DNA of 64,000 nt. Origin: CAWJHE01 sp963842455 (lineage in GTDB: Bacteria > Chloroflexota > Anaerolineae > Anaerolineales > UBA4823). The notes beneath the pieces are model-generated. The model searched no databases, was not told the DNA's origin, and saw only the letters and a program-made list of their open reading frames with translations. Shown in pieces: positions 28,374 to 37,674 of the stretch; within the stretch, counting starts at the first letter, position 1; each line of letters begins with the position of its first letter. Made by a program: the position numbers and the translations under genes. Location of the stretch: contig CAWJHE010000014.1 of the NCBI GenBank assembly GCA_963842455.1, positions 580,954 to 644,953 of the forward strand, given 5' to 3'.

Positions 28374-29645
28374 ATGGAGTACACAGATTTATTTATCCGT
28401 TTCGGCGTAGCCATGGGGATTGGCTTCCTGATTGGCTTACAACGAGAGTACGCCTTTCGGGATTCTAACCGGGAATTGGTAGCCGGGGAACGTACATTTG
28501 CTCTCATGGGCCTGGTCGGCGCGTTGGCGGCTTTTTCAGCAGAAGTGCTCAATCTACCAGCAGTTTTCGTGGGGATATTTGTCGTAGTTGGTCTGGTAAC
28601 AGCGGTCTCTTATTTCGTTGATGCATGGCGTGGTTTTATTGGTCTGACCACGGAGATCACCATCTTAATCGTGGTGATTTTAGGCGCGCTGTGCTACTGG
28701 GGGCATCTTACCCTGGCAGTCGCATTGGGAATTGCCACCGCAGTCCTGCTTTCCCTAAAGATCGAGACCGACCGGTTGGTGCAGGCATTAACCCGCGAAG
28801 ATATCGTCTCAGCGCTTAAGCTGGCGGTAATCAGCGCTATTATCTTGCCAGTTTTACCGAATCAGCCCATCGGACCTCCCCCGCTGGATGTTTTCAATCC
28901 GTTTAAAATTTGGCTGATGGTGGTTTTTATCTCGGCTATCAATTTTCTTGGATATGTATTGATCAAAATCATTGGCCCAGAACAGGGTATCGGTTTGACC
29001 GGCTTGTTGGGCGGTATGGTATCCAGCACCAGTGTGACACTGAGCCTATCCGAGCGCAGCCGGCGCGATACCTGGCTGGGAGGTTCTTTTGCGCTAGCGA
29101 TCATTGTTGCGTGGACGGTGATGTTTGCCGCGTGTGATCATTTACGTCGGCATCCTCAGCCGTCCACTTATTAGCAGAAATCTGGCTGCCTCTGGCTGTG
29201 GCAGGCTTGCTGGGAATCGCGTATACCTGGATATTGGCTCGTTCTCACCGCGCCGCCGCTCCAAGAAAAAGAGAAAATGGAGTTTTCTAACCCTCTGGAT
29301 TTATGGGCAGCCATAAAGTTCGGTTTAATCTATGCACTCATCCTGGTGGTTGCCCGTAGCGCACAACTCTATTTTGGCAATACTGGTATCCTGGTCTCAA
29401 GCATCTTGGCTGGCCTGGCAGATGTCGATGCGATTACCCTTTCCTTGACTGAATTAACCAAACGCAACGAAATTGGGTTGGATATCGCTGGGCTGGCAGT
29501 TGTGCTGGCAACGATGTCCAACACCGTGGTCAAAGGCGGCATTGTCATTTTTACCGGTCATCCAAACCTGCGTAAAGCCATTTTGCCGGGTTTCTTGCTT
29601 ATCCTGGCAGCCGGTATCATCCTGGCTGTGATCACCTTCGCTTGA
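28374..29645 (+). CDS. MgtC/SapB-DUF4010 membrane protein (three frameshifts)
   Basis: An inner-membrane protein of about 423 residues with an N-terminal MgtC/SapB domain (FGVAMGIGFLIGLQREY, then ELVAGERTFALMGLVGALAAF) and a C-terminal DUF4010 domain ending with NSVKGGIVIFTG-like text (SNTVVKGGIVIFTG). The ATG at 28374 has AGGAGG upstream. Three apparent one-base insertions at about 29128, 29155 and 29276 lie within 150 bases and sum to zero, so the C-terminal 120 residues return to the first frame. Members are linked to Mg or metal homeostasis; no partner gene is adjacent. Confidence 0.83.
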
Positions 29646-29665
29646 AATGGATGGGTCTGCAACCC

Positions 29666-30730
29666 CTAACAGAGATCAACGGTACAGCCCAAACCCGGTG
29701 TTTCGGTGGCGATTAGCCAGCCATCCTTCAATGAAAATCCCAGCCTGGTGGGATCATTGATTAAGTCCAGGTGTCCATCCAGGTCCCCGTATTTTACATT
29801 CGGGCTGGAGAGAGCAAAACTTAAGCCAGCAGCGATTAGGAGAGCAGGTTCAACCAGGCAGCCGACCATGCTAACAACACCTGCCGCGCGTGCAATCGCA
29901 TCCATCTGGCGAGCGCCGCGCAAGCCTCCGCCTGCAGCCACCTTAATGCTAAGCCCATGGACGCGCCGGTCGCCCAACAACGCAAGAGCCGATTCAGGAC
30001 CTGTGACACTCTGATCTGCAAGGATTGGCACCGGGCTGACCCGTGTAACCTGTGTCAAGCCATCCAAATTTCCTGCCGCTACGGGTTGTTCGAACATTTC
30101 CAAATGATTGCTTAAAGCCCTGGCAACATCCAGGGCTTGCTGAACGTTGTAGCCACCATCCGCATCCAATCGTAAAATGACTTCCGGTAAAGCTCGCCGA
30201 ATGGCGCGAATACGCTGGACATCCAGCTCTGGGTTTTCCCCACCCTTGACCTTGAGCATTCTGAAACCCTGCCCAGCCCAACGCTGTGCCATTTCGACGC
30301 TCTCGGAAACAGATGAGAGCGGTATGGTGACGGAGGTCTGTATTCGGTTGCGATAACCGCCTAAAATGCGGTAAAGTGGAATACCTGCAATCAGCCCTAA
30401 AAGATCATGGAAGAGCAAATCAAAAGCGCAAAGTGCAGCGGGTGATTTTTGGATGACCGGAGAAAGTTGTGCCAGTGAATATTCTAAATTGGTCGGATGC
30501 AGATCAGGCACCATGCTGGCAGCCTGGAGACAGGCTTTGATCGCCTTTTCTGGGGTCTCAGCAGTCAAATCCGGATGTGCGACACCGCATCCCCAGGCAT
30601 TGCGCCCATCACGCGTATCTGCGCGCACAAATATGGCTGTCACCTGGTGAATAGGGGCAATACCGGCCATACGCACCGGTTGGCGCAACTTCAACTCTAC
30701 CGGGCAAACCTCGACCTTCGTAATCTGCAT
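29666..30730 (-). CDS. enolase-superfamily enzyme, muconate-lactonizing/dipeptide-epimerase subgroup
   Basis: A 354-residue TIM-barrel enzyme. The KxK acid-base motif is MLKVKGG (about residue 165), metal ligands are LDADGGY (Asp), FEQPV (Glu) and ADQSV (Asp), and the second catalytic Lys is in LSIKVAAGGG. This is the MLE subgroup: dipeptide epimerase, o-succinylbenzoate synthase or cycloisomerase. The start MQITKVEV is typical. A dipeptide-epimerase role would fit a cell with many peptidases, but specificity cannot be read here. Monocistronic and convergent with the MgtC gene. Confidence 0.87.
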   Translation of the reverse strand: MQITKVEVCPVELKLRQPVRMAGIAPIHQVTAIFVRADTRDGRNAWGCGVAHPDLTAETPEKAIKACLQAASMVPDLHPTNLEYSLAQLSPVIQKSPAALCAFDLLFHDLLGLIAGIPLYRILGGYRNRIQTSVTIPLSSVSESVEMAQRWAGQGFRMLKVKGGENPELDVQRIRAIRRALPEVILRLDADGGYNVQQALDVARALSNHLEMFEQPVAAGNLDGLTQVTRVSPVPILADQSVTGPESALALLGDRRVHGLSIKVAAGGGLRGARQMDAIARAAGVVSMVGCLVEPALLIAAGLSFALSSPNVKYGDLDGHLDLINDPTRLGFSLKDGWLIATETPGLGCTVDLC

Positions 30731-30960
30731 CTTGAACCTCCCACAAGCTGTGGATTAATTGAACGCGTGTCTTTGATGGCATTCGATCGCCGGTTTGACT
30801 AAATTATACAACGCTTCCCAGAAACTACTCATTTATCCCCCCTAGCTCTCAAATGTCAGATCTCACCAATACTACCTCTTCGCCAGCCTATGTAATTTTT
30901 TTTGATGTCTCTATTTATAAAAAAAAATTAGCAGGTTAGAAATGAACAAATCCATGTTGC

Positions 30961-31473
30961 TCACTTCCCGCGCCACAATCTTGGAAACAAAAAAGGGGTT
31001 TCTTTCTTGTAATCCAAATATTCCTGGCCAAATCTTTCAGTCAACTCCTTTGTCTCATGAATAAAGATAAATGTTAGCAATGCGCTGTGAACAACGATTG
31101 AGAGAAGGACGACTACACCAGATCCCATCCAAAAACCAATTCCCGTGTAAAAGAGCAGCGCCCCCAGGGTCATCGGATTACGGGTATGCGCATAAGGGCC
31201 AAGTGTTATCAATCTCTGCGTGGGCACCTTGGGTGCAGGCGTGCCTTTTCCAAAGGTGTATTGAATGGAGACTGACCAGACAACCAGGGATATTCCTACC
31301 AGGGTTAGGAAAAGTCCACCCACCCAATTGACCCAGCTCAAAGATAACCGCAGCCAGTCGCCACTTGCCCATCCAATTCCTGCTGCCAGGATCGCCATCA
31401 ACAGCAGACCAAAAGAGAAAAGCACAACCACTCTTTTTCGCAGCTTTTCGGGATTAGGCTTTGGTTGTTCCAT
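30961..31473 (-). CDS. isoprenylcysteine methyltransferase-like membrane protein
   Basis: A 170-residue integral membrane protein with four to five hydrophobic segments. The C-terminal cytosolic motif GPYAHTRNPMTLGALLFYTG followed by FGQEYLDYKKETPFLFPRLW is the ICMT/PEMT-like SAM-binding signature (RNPMT, and E in a terminal EYxxY). Start chosen at the ATG at 31473 with AAGGA upstream, rather than six codons earlier. Bacterial members methylate small or lipid substrates of unknown identity. Confidence 0.82.
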   Translation of the reverse strand: MEQPKPNPEKLRKRVVVLFSFGLLLMAILAAGIGWASGDWLRLSLSWVNWVGGLFLTLVGISLVVWSVSIQYTFGKGTPAPKVPTQRLITLGPYAHTRNPMTLGALLFYTGIGFWMGSGVVVLLSIVVHSALLTFIFIHETKELTERFGQEYLDYKKETPFLFPRLWRGK

Positions 31474-31581
31474 TTTAGCATTCCTTATCATGTGTGGATT
31501 CCACTCGTTCTGGACTTAAACCTCGATGTATATAAAATCTAGATAACTTGAGCATACACGAATTATTAGCTTTTTCCTATT

Positions 31582-31618
31582 ACTTTAGTCGGATTTCACT
31601 CCGAAATCCGACTAAAGT
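31582..31618. repeat. perfect 16-bp inverted repeat
   Basis: ACTTTAGTCGGATTTC at 31582-31597 is repeated inverted at 31603-31618 around a 5-base loop. It lies between two divergent genes, so it is not at a transcript end. It may be an operator or one copy of a dispersed palindromic repeat. Confidence 0.75.
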
Positions 31619-31684
31619 TGTATACATACTCAGAAAATAAGCTTACACTGAGATAACCATACAGAAAGAATAAAGGTATTCAAT

Positions 31685-31966
31685 ATGACTAAATTCCTGA
31701 GTAAATGGTTTCGAAAATTTCATCGTTGGATTGCTATTCCAACCGCTCTGGCTATCCCAGTGGCTGTGATTCTCAAATTGATTGGTAGTGAACAACTCCT
31801 GGCGGCTTGGGAAAAAATTGAAATGATCCCCTCTCTATTAATGCTGATTATGGCAATTAGTGGGTCTTATTTGTTTCTGCTCCCCTATATTGTCAAGGGA
31901 CAGCGGAAGAAAAAAGTTGCTCCTACCAGCGAAAGAAAACAACCTTCCGCAGTCGAACAAGTGTAA
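31685..31966 (+). CDS. small two-segment membrane protein
   Basis: A 93-residue protein with two hydrophobic segments (residues about 14-32 and 46-66) and basic ends (KWFRKFHRW at the N-terminus, KGQRKKK after the second segment), so both ends face the cytoplasm. The N-terminal KFHRWIAIPTALAIPVAVILK resembles PepSY-associated membrane helices. It ends at a strong hairpin terminator. Function unknown. Confidence 0.75.
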   Translation: MTKFLSKWFRKFHRWIAIPTALAIPVAVILKLIGSEQLLAAWEKIEMIPSLLMLIMAISGSYLFLLPYIVKGQRKKKVAPTSERKQPSAVEQV

Positions 31967-32005
31967 CGCCTGGTTTACCACAATCAGTCATGTGTTTTGA
32001 CACGA

Positions 32006-32030
32006 AAAACCCGCCATGATGGCGGGTTTT
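32006..32030. terminator. bidirectional terminator
   Basis: AAAACCCGCC at 32006-32015 pairs with GGCGGGTTTT at 32021-32030 around ATGAT. The T run on both strands lets it end both the membrane-protein gene on plus and the tRNA-Lys transcript on minus. Confidence 0.88.
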
Positions 32031-32040
32031 ATGCTTCAGG

Positions 32041-32114
32041 TGACCCATATAGGACTTGAACCTATAACCAACTGATTAAGAGTCAGCTGCTCTGCCGGAT
32101 TGAGCTAATGGGCC
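32041..32114 (-). tRNA. tRNA-Lys(CTT)
   Basis: A 74-nt cloverleaf on the minus strand: acceptor GGCCCAT pairs with ATGGGTC (one G-T), D arm AGCTCA...GAGCA, anticodon stem GCTGA/TCAGT with loop CTCTTAA (anticodon CTT), T arm with TTCAAGT, discriminator A. CCA is not encoded in full. Own promoter upstream, shared terminator downstream. Confidence 0.95.
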
Positions 32115-32126
32115 TTGCGCCGCAAT

Positions 32127-32154
32127 ATTATACCGCAAAGAAATCCTCTGTCAA
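32127..32154 (-). promoter_or_regulatory. promoter of tRNA-Lys
   Basis: On the minus strand, consensus TTGACA (32149-32154) and consensus TATAAT (32127-32132) with a 16-base spacer, 12 bases before the tRNA. The strongest promoter seen in the window. Confidence 0.85.
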
Positions 32155-32258
32155 CTTTGTTTTCAAAATAAATTCCACCTTTAACTTTAGTTAGGTCTTA
32201 TACCATTGCTGGACCGATCGATTACAATAATTCTGGGACCCTAACAGGAGGTATTTGC

Positions 32259-33263
32259 ATGCACTTTGGATTAGATATTGCGGATGTGCCCGGTATCAGC
32301 GTCGGGCATGCCGAAAATAACGAAGCCCTAACCGGCTGCACCGTGATCTTGTGTGAGACAGGCGCTATCGGCGGGGTCGATCAGCGCGGTGGAGCACCAG
32401 GTACACGCGAGACGGACCTGCTACGACCTTTGCACCTGGTCGAAAGAATTCACGCAATTTTATTAGCCGGCGGCTCAGCTTTTGGTTTGGATGCGGCTGC
32501 CGGGGTGATGCAGTACCTGGAAGAACGGCAGGTGGGTTTTGATGCCGGTGTTGCCAGGGTACCGATTGTCCCAGCGGCAGTGATCTTTGATTTAAACCTG
32601 GGGCGCGCGGATATCCGTCCGGATGCGCGCATGGGCTACCAGGCATGCTTGCAGGCCGGAAAAAGCCCGGTTCCGCAAGGTAACGTCGGGGCAGGAATGG
32701 GCGCCAGTGTCGGAAAAATCTTGGGAATGGGGCAGGCTACAAAGTCTGGAACTGGAAGTGCAAGCATCTCAACCGCTGATGGATTAGTGGTTGGGGCGCT
32801 TATGATTGTAAATGCATTCGGAGAGGTTGTGGATGCCAACCATGGGAGGATCCTGGCTGGAGTACGCACCATTGGGGGCATATCAGGAACAAGCCCTGAA
32901 ACATTTCCATTTACTTCCACCTTGGATTTAATGCTCAAATTTAGCTCTCAACAACCGCCCGCCTTTGGTCAAACCCAAAACACGGTGATTGGCGTGGTGG
33001 CAACCAATGCAGGCTTAAGCAAAGAACAAGCCAACCTGGTGGCGCAAATGGCTCAGGACGGCGTGGCGCGTTCCATCAGACCAGCCCACACCCTGGTTGA
33101 TGGCGATACCCTTTTTGCGATATCTACTGCAAACCACAAAGCCGATGTAAATCTGGTGGGCGCCCTGGCTGCAGAGGCCGTTTCCGAGGCAATTTCCCGG
33201 GCGGTAATGTCTGCTGAGTCAGTGTCTGGCTTGCCTAGTGCAAATGATATCCTAAATGCGTAA
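32259..33263 (+). CDS. P1-family (S58) peptidase, DmpA-like aminopeptidase
   Basis: A 334-residue N-terminal-nucleophile-type hydrolase related to DmpA, BapA and other beta- or D-aminopeptidases. Family marks: VPGISVGHAEN at the start, TGCTVILCETGAIGGVDQRGGAPGTRETDLL (as the block GVDQRGGAPGTRETDLL), ILLAGGSAFGLDAAAGVM, GNVGAGMGASVGK and IGVVATNAGLSKEQAN, the region of the self-cleavage site and nucleophile. It may release N-terminal D- or beta-amino acids from small peptides. The ATG has AGGAGG upstream. 14 bases separate it from the response-regulator gene. Confidence 0.88.
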   Translation: MHFGLDIADVPGISVGHAENNEALTGCTVILCETGAIGGVDQRGGAPGTRETDLLRPLHLVERIHAILLAGGSAFGLDAAAGVMQYLEERQVGFDAGVARVPIVPAAVIFDLNLGRADIRPDARMGYQACLQAGKSPVPQGNVGAGMGASVGKILGMGQATKSGTGSASISTADGLVVGALMIVNAFGEVVDANHGRILAGVRTIGGISGTSPETFPFTSTLDLMLKFSSQQPPAFGQTQNTVIGVVATNAGLSKEQANLVAQMAQDGVARSIRPAHTLVDGDTLFAISTANHKADVNLVGALAAEAVSEAISRAVMSAESVSGLPSANDILNA

Positions 33264-33277
33264 ATGGTAAATAAACA

Positions 33278-34288
33278 ATGATGAATCAAAAAACAAACAA
33301 TGATTCAATTCTGATTGTCGAAGATAATGATGTTCTCCGGCAAGGTCTAATCGATATGTTATCGTATGAAGGCTATAAGGTCTTTGGAGCTCGCAACGGG
33401 CTGGAAGCCCTCGACCAGATGAACAACGTCAATCCAGAATTGGTTATCTCGGATGTCAGCATGCCATTGATGGATGGCTTTTCTTTCTTCCAGGCGCTAA
33501 GAAATCGCCAGGAATGGGTGACCGTCCCCTTCATCTTTCTCACCGCCCGGGTTGATCCGGTGGATGTTTTGGAAGGGAAGAATCTTGGGGCTGATGATTA
33601 CTTGACGAAACCGATCACTCGTGAAGAGCTGGTCACGGCCATCCAATCCAGGCTGGCGCGCATGCGCCAGCTCCAAACCGCACAAATGCACCAGGCTTAC
33701 CAGGAAAGCTTGAAAGTGATGGCTAATGCTATTGACCAGCGTGACCCGCTCATTCTTGGGCACGTAGACCGGGTGACTGAATACGCTCAGGTGCTGGCGC
33801 GCTACCTGGGATGGAATGAACAACAATTGGAAGAATTGCGTTTTGGAGCGATTTTGCATGATATCGGAAAAATCCACATTTCCGAACAAACCCTTTTCAA
33901 AACCACTCCCTTAGATGACCAAGAATGGCAAGAAATCCGCCAGCATTCGAACAATGGCGCAGAAATGCTCAAAGATGTAACCCAGCTGGCGGATGTCATT
34001 CCGTATGTGCGCCACCATCACGAGAATTGGGACGGCACAGGCTACCCAGACGGCCTGGCAGGTGAGGCAATTCCCTTAGGGGCGCGCATTTTGGCGATCG
34101 CTGACGCCTTCGATGCTATGACTTCGCCTCACCGTTATGGAGCAGTACGCTCTCTCGAAGAAGCCATGGACGAATTACAGGAGGGTTCCGGAACTCGTTA
34201 CGATCCAAAAATGATCCGCATTTTCACCATCGCCTGGCATAACGGAGAAATTTTCAAGATTGCTGCTAACTTGAACCAGGTGCATTAA
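33278..34288 (+). CDS. response regulator with HD-GYP domain
   Basis: A 336-residue cytosolic protein. Receiver domain, residues 9-125: DSILIVEDND acidic pocket, phospho-Asp in ELVISDVSMPLMDG, conserved Thr in FLTAR, Lys in DYLTKPI. HD-GYP domain, residues about 150-335: HVDRVTEYA, AILHDIGKIHI, HHENWDGTGYPDGLAGEAIP, with the metal ligands and GYP motif all present. It should hydrolyse cyclic di-GMP when phosphorylated. No sensor kinase is adjacent. The start is one of two adjacent ATGs; no clear Shine-Dalgarno is seen, so it may be translated by coupling to the peptidase gene. Confidence 0.93.
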   Translation: MMNQKTNNDSILIVEDNDVLRQGLIDMLSYEGYKVFGARNGLEALDQMNNVNPELVISDVSMPLMDGFSFFQALRNRQEWVTVPFIFLTARVDPVDVLEGKNLGADDYLTKPITREELVTAIQSRLARMRQLQTAQMHQAYQESLKVMANAIDQRDPLILGHVDRVTEYAQVLARYLGWNEQQLEELRFGAILHDIGKIHISEQTLFKTTPLDDQEWQEIRQHSNNGAEMLKDVTQLADVIPYVRHHHENWDGTGYPDGLAGEAIPLGARILAIADAFDAMTSPHRYGAVRSLEEAMDELQEGSGTRYDPKMIRIFTIAWHNGEIFKIAANLNQVH

Positions 34289-34289
34289 A

Positions 34290-35177
34290 CTATGCTTTGC
34301 GCGTAGCATTGATCAGGGCAACTGCACCAATAATAATGAAAGCAGCGACCAGGGTCCGCAACGTGAGTGGTTCTTTGGCAATTACCACACCTAAGAAGAT
34401 GGCCACTAACGGGTTAACATAAGCATAGGTCGCAACAAGGGGTATGGGAGCGACGCGCAATAACCATGAGTAAGCAGAATAGGCTATCCAAGAACCAAAA
34501 ACAATCAGGTAAAGAAATCCCAGTATGGAACTCTGCTGGATAGCCTGGAAATCCAGGCGTCCCCATTCTCCTGACACACTCGCCAAAACCAACAGACCTG
34601 CACCACCAGTCAGCATCTCCATACCAGTCGTTAATAACGGTGATTTGGGTAGTTCTGCCTGTCGCCCATAGATGGAACCTGTTGCCCACAGCAGAGCACC
34701 TATCAATATAACGATCGCGCCTGTAATGTCAATTGAGCCCAAAGAGGCTTGATCCCGAAAAGGATCGATCATCCATAGGATGCCAACAAAACCAAGCAAA
34801 ACGCCGATCAGGGTACGAACGCTCGGACGGTTGCCGCCCGGTCTGATCGCATCAATCAGCACCAACCAAAAGGGCGTGGAAGCTATTAACACCGAGGTAA
34901 TGCCGGAGGGAACACGCTGTTCAGCCCAGACTACTCCTCCATTACCGCCCACCAACAAAAAGAGTCCAATCACGGCTGTCGATCGCCAGTGAACCGATTT
35001 AGGCGGCTCATCCCCCGCCAACCTGCGCCAGATGTAAAGGATAGAACCAGCAATCAGGAAGCGCACACTGGCCATCAGGAATGGGGGCATGCTCTCCACA
35101 GCATATTGGATTGCCAGGTAAGTAGAGCCCCAAATAATATAAACGGATAACAAGGCTGCCCAGATCTTCCATTTCAT
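34290..35177 (-). CDS. EamA/DMT family transporter
   Basis: A 295-residue inner-membrane exporter with ten hydrophobic segments in two EamA repeats: IIWGSTYLAIQYAVE and PPFLMASVRFLIAG in the first, GSWIAYSAYSWLLRVAPIPLVATYAYVNPLVAIFLG (as ATYAYVNPLVAIFLGVV) in the second. Such proteins export amino acids or other metabolites. The ATG at 35177 overlaps the ada stop as ATGA, which decides against the longer frame from 35213. Second gene of the ada unit. Confidence 0.9.
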   Translation of the reverse strand: MKWKIWAALLSVYIIWGSTYLAIQYAVESMPPFLMASVRFLIAGSILYIWRRLAGDEPPKSVHWRSTAVIGLFLLVGGNGGVVWAEQRVPSGITSVLIASTPFWLVLIDAIRPGGNRPSVRTLIGVLLGFVGILWMIDPFRDQASLGSIDITGAIVILIGALLWATGSIYGRQAELPKSPLLTTGMEMLTGGAGLLVLASVSGEWGRLDFQAIQQSSILGFLYLIVFGSWIAYSAYSWLLRVAPIPLVATYAYVNPLVAIFLGVVIAKEPLTLRTLVAAFIIIGAVALINATRKA

Positions 35178-36049
35178 AGTTCGGTCTCTTGTGAAGCATG
35201 TGTGAATTCCCATCCCAACATGGCTTTCTTACGCAGAGGCCCATAACGGTAATGGCCAAAAACTCCCATTTTTTGTATCACCCGGTGGCAAGGGATCAAA
35301 TAGGCGATAGGATTATTACCCACAGCCTGGCCGACTGCTCGCGAAGCTCCAGGCAAATTCAGGCTGGAGGCGATCTGGCCATACGAGACTAGCTTGCCAT
35401 AGGGGATGCGCAATAAAGCTTCCCATACTTTTATCTGAAAATTGGTGCCAGACAAGTGGATATGTAAACGACCACCAGGTTTATCAGCTAGAGGAAATAT
35501 ATCACCCATCAGCTGATAGGTCTTATTTGCATTTTCTGCCAGTTTTGCCTGCGGCCAATGGGCTTGCAAATCTTGAAGTGCGCTTCCACGCCCATCCTGG
35601 TCCACAAACCGCAAAAAACATATCCCACGACCGGTTAGCGCCAGAAGACATTCTCCAAAAGGCGTGGGATGAAAACCATATTCGATATCCAAACCCGCAC
35701 CCCGGGCTTTATACTCACCTGGTGTCACCGCTTCACAGGTAACAAACAAATCGTATAATCGACCTGGGCTGGAGAGGCCCGTCAAAAATGCTGCCTGGTC
35801 AACCGATATCGATTCTTGAAGTGCGAACTTGGCATGTTCTTTGGTTAGAAATTGCAGAAAACGTTTGGGGCTGATGCCCACCCAGCGTGTAAACAGGCGC
35901 TGAAAATGGTACTCGCTATATCCCATTTGATCGGCTATAGCGTTTAAATCGGGTTGGTCTTGAAAATGGTCTTCCAGATATCCAAGCGCCTGTTCAACCA
36001 GAGCGTAATCTTGGGAAAGTTGTTGGTATTTCTGAATGTTGTCTTGCAT
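35174..36049 (-). CDS. ada: Ada-type AraC regulator/O6-alkylguanine-DNA alkyltransferase
   Basis: A 291-residue fusion. Residues about 20-110: AraC-type helix-turn-helix pair (LNAIADQMGYSEYHFQRLFTRWVGISPKRFLQF). Residues about 120-290: MGMT domain with YGQIASSLNLPGASRAVGQAVGNNPIAYLIPCHRV (active Cys in PCHRV). The N-terminal zinc-binding methylphosphotriester domain of E. coli Ada is missing, so it repairs O6-alkylguanine but may not sense damage the same way. It is followed by a DMT transporter. The transposon left end lies 126 bases upstream of its start codon, close to its promoter region. Confidence 0.92.
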   Translation of the reverse strand: MQDNIQKYQQLSQDYALVEQALGYLEDHFQDQPDLNAIADQMGYSEYHFQRLFTRWVGISPKRFLQFLTKEHAKFALQESISVDQAAFLTGLSSPGRLYDLFVTCEAVTPGEYKARGAGLDIEYGFHPTPFGECLLALTGRGICFLRFVDQDGRGSALQDLQAHWPQAKLAENANKTYQLMGDIFPLADKPGGRLHIHLSGTNFQIKVWEALLRIPYGKLVSYGQIASSLNLPGASRAVGQAVGNNPIAYLIPCHRVIQKMGVFGHYRYGPLRKKAMLGWEFTHASQETEL

Positions 36050-36169
36050 CGGTCACTCCGTAGGATCATACTGTTGGAATGCCCACCATTTTACTTGCCT
36101 CAGGATAGAAATGCCACCCGTTTCTTGCGCAGATTTGGATTTTGCTTAGAGACCATCTCCATCTCGGAA

Positions 36170-36174
36170 GATTA
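36170..36174. repeat. target-site duplication, left copy
   Basis: GATTA directly before the TGT of the left end, identical to GATTA at 42010-42014 directly after the ACA of the right end. Five-base duplications are the rule for Tn7-like and Tn5053-like elements. Confidence 0.92.
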
Positions 36175-36180
36175 TGTCGT

Positions 36181-36362
36181 GTCTCAAAAATAATGAGACT
36201 GTAGGGGCCAAAATGGGCGTTTGTCTCAAAGATAATAAGACTGCGTCTCACAGATACTTAGACCGGCCTATCTATGTCTCGAATATATTGAGACTGTCCG
36301 AAACTCATCTCGCAGTTGTTGAGACTGGCTTCGCGTTGACTTTGTCTCAGAGATAATGAGAC
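36181..36362 (+). repeat. tnsL: left-end 19-bp repeats (six)
   Basis: Copies at 36181-36199, 36223-36241, 36245-36263, 36276-36294, 36307-36325 and 36344-36362. Consensus GTCTCAnAGATAATGAGAC, itself an imperfect palindrome (GTCTCA/TGAGAC). They are in the place and number expected of TnsB-binding sites. The rest of 36050-36419 contains nothing but the tnsA Shine-Dalgarno. Confidence 0.9.
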
Positions 36363-36419
36363 TGGCATAAAATAACCTCCACAGTTTTGGAAATCAGCAG
36401 AACAGAAAAGGAGATCGAT

Positions 36420-36508
36420 ATGCCAGTCAGGAAAGTATCCAACCGGGGAGGAAACGCCATCAATAGGTTTCCTTCCACCAGTATGGGGCGAATGATCGCG
36501 TTCGAGTG
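36420..36508 (+). pseudogene. tnsA: TnsA endonuclease, N-terminal remnant
   Basis: From an ATG at 36420 with AAGGAG upstream, 29 residues read PVRKVSNRGGNAINRFPSTS then MGRMIAFE, the N-terminus typical of TnsA (RGGNxxGxxPSxKxxRMxxxES). The frame then runs straight into TnsB sequence in another frame at about 36505. The rest of TnsA (catalytic nuclease core) and the start of TnsB are deleted. TnsA makes the 5' cuts that distinguish cut-and-paste Tn7 movement from replicative Tn5053-like movement. Confidence 0.7.
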
Positions 36509-37674
36509 GCCCGCTACCGGCTGGAGGCGATCTACCCGCTACTTGAGTTGGAACGACGCACCCGCACAGCCGTGCTGGACCGCGTGCTGGAAATCAAAGC
36601 TGCCCAATCTGAGCCGAACGGACCCTCGCTACAAGATTCGGTCAGCATAGCCGCTATCTACCGCTGGATCGGTGATTACGTGCGCAGCGAACAAGATTTG
36701 CGGGCATTGATCCCGGCCGTACATGCCCTCGGTGGAAGACATCGCTCGCGGCTGCGCAGCGAGGCTGAAGCGTTGGTGGAACTGGTCATCCAGGACAAGT
36801 ACAAGGTGCACGAAAAGGTCACCATCGACGATGTGCGCTGTGAGCTGGCCGTGCGGATCGCCGAAGAAATCCGGGTGCGGCCACCCGGAGAACACCTCGG
36901 TCTGCCTTCCAGAGCCACCCTGGCGCGCCGGATCGAGGCATCTCAGGCATTCCAGGATCACCAAGGGCAACGTCGGCGGAACTTGACCAGAAAGGCAAAC
37001 GCCCAATACGGGCAGACACACTACCCGAATCTACCCCTGGAACACGTCGAAATCGATCACACCCGCTCGGATCTGGCGGTGATCGATGATCGCGACAACC
37101 TGCCACTGGGACGGTTGACTCTGACATATTGTCTGGATACAGCCGCTCGCTACCCGCTGGGGTACTATCTGGGCTTCGAGCCGCCCAGTTACCTGACAGT
37201 CATGGAATGTTTGCATCACGCCATTCAACCGAAGGCTGGGGTGCGCCGGTAGTTTGGCGCTGAAGACGAGTGGCTGGCATACGGCATTCCGGCGCGCCGT
37301 TGGGAAGAGAAGGTTCAAACCAGTTTCGCCCCCGCGCTGCCGCCCAGTGCGGAGGAGCTCAAGACCAGGTTGACCTGGTGGCGTTGGGACAGGCCAAGCG
37401 CAAAATCCAGCAAATCGTGGACGCAGGCCGCCAGCGTAAGCGCCAATCCACCCGGGCGCGGATTGCCCGCTGGGACACCGCTGGAAAACCCACCCGCCAA
37501 GCGGCGATCGATCCAGAACCGGGATCCAAAACGCCGGTTGTGATCCCCCCAAGCCCGGCAGCCGTCACTCCGGCACTACTTTCCGGGGATGAAGAGCAGT
37601 GGGAGATCGGTTATGCGCCGCTCAGGCACGAGCAGGCGCAGCTGGCCGAAGAAGAGCAGGTGCAAGATGAATGA
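36508..37674 (+). pseudogene. tnsB: TnsB/TniA DDE transposase, broken
   Basis: N-terminal DNA-binding part VARYRLEAIYPLLELERRTR through RSRLRSEAEALVE, then the start of the RNase-H-like core: LEHVEIDHTRSDLAVIDD (first catalytic Asp), LTLTYCLDTAARYPLGYYLG. An in-frame TAG at 37250 cuts VRR from FGAEDEWLAYGIPA; straight after this the second Asp (normally VVDNG) and the Glu are missing, and the text jumps to the C-terminal LPPSAEELK and, one base out of frame, LVALGQAKRKIQQIVDAGRQ. So the start, catalytic core and part of the middle are deleted. Inactive. Its end overlaps tnsC by eight bases. Confidence 0.85.

Noticed and set aside
36181..36362. Regularly spaced repeats that could be taken for a CRISPR array
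   Set aside because: Repeats are 19-bp near-palindromes with unequal spacers of 3-23 bases, mirrored at 41903-42003, next to tns genes: transposon end sites.
37250..37252. TAG in tnsB as amber readthrough
   Set aside because: The gene also has large deletions and a frameshift around it, so simple decay explains it.
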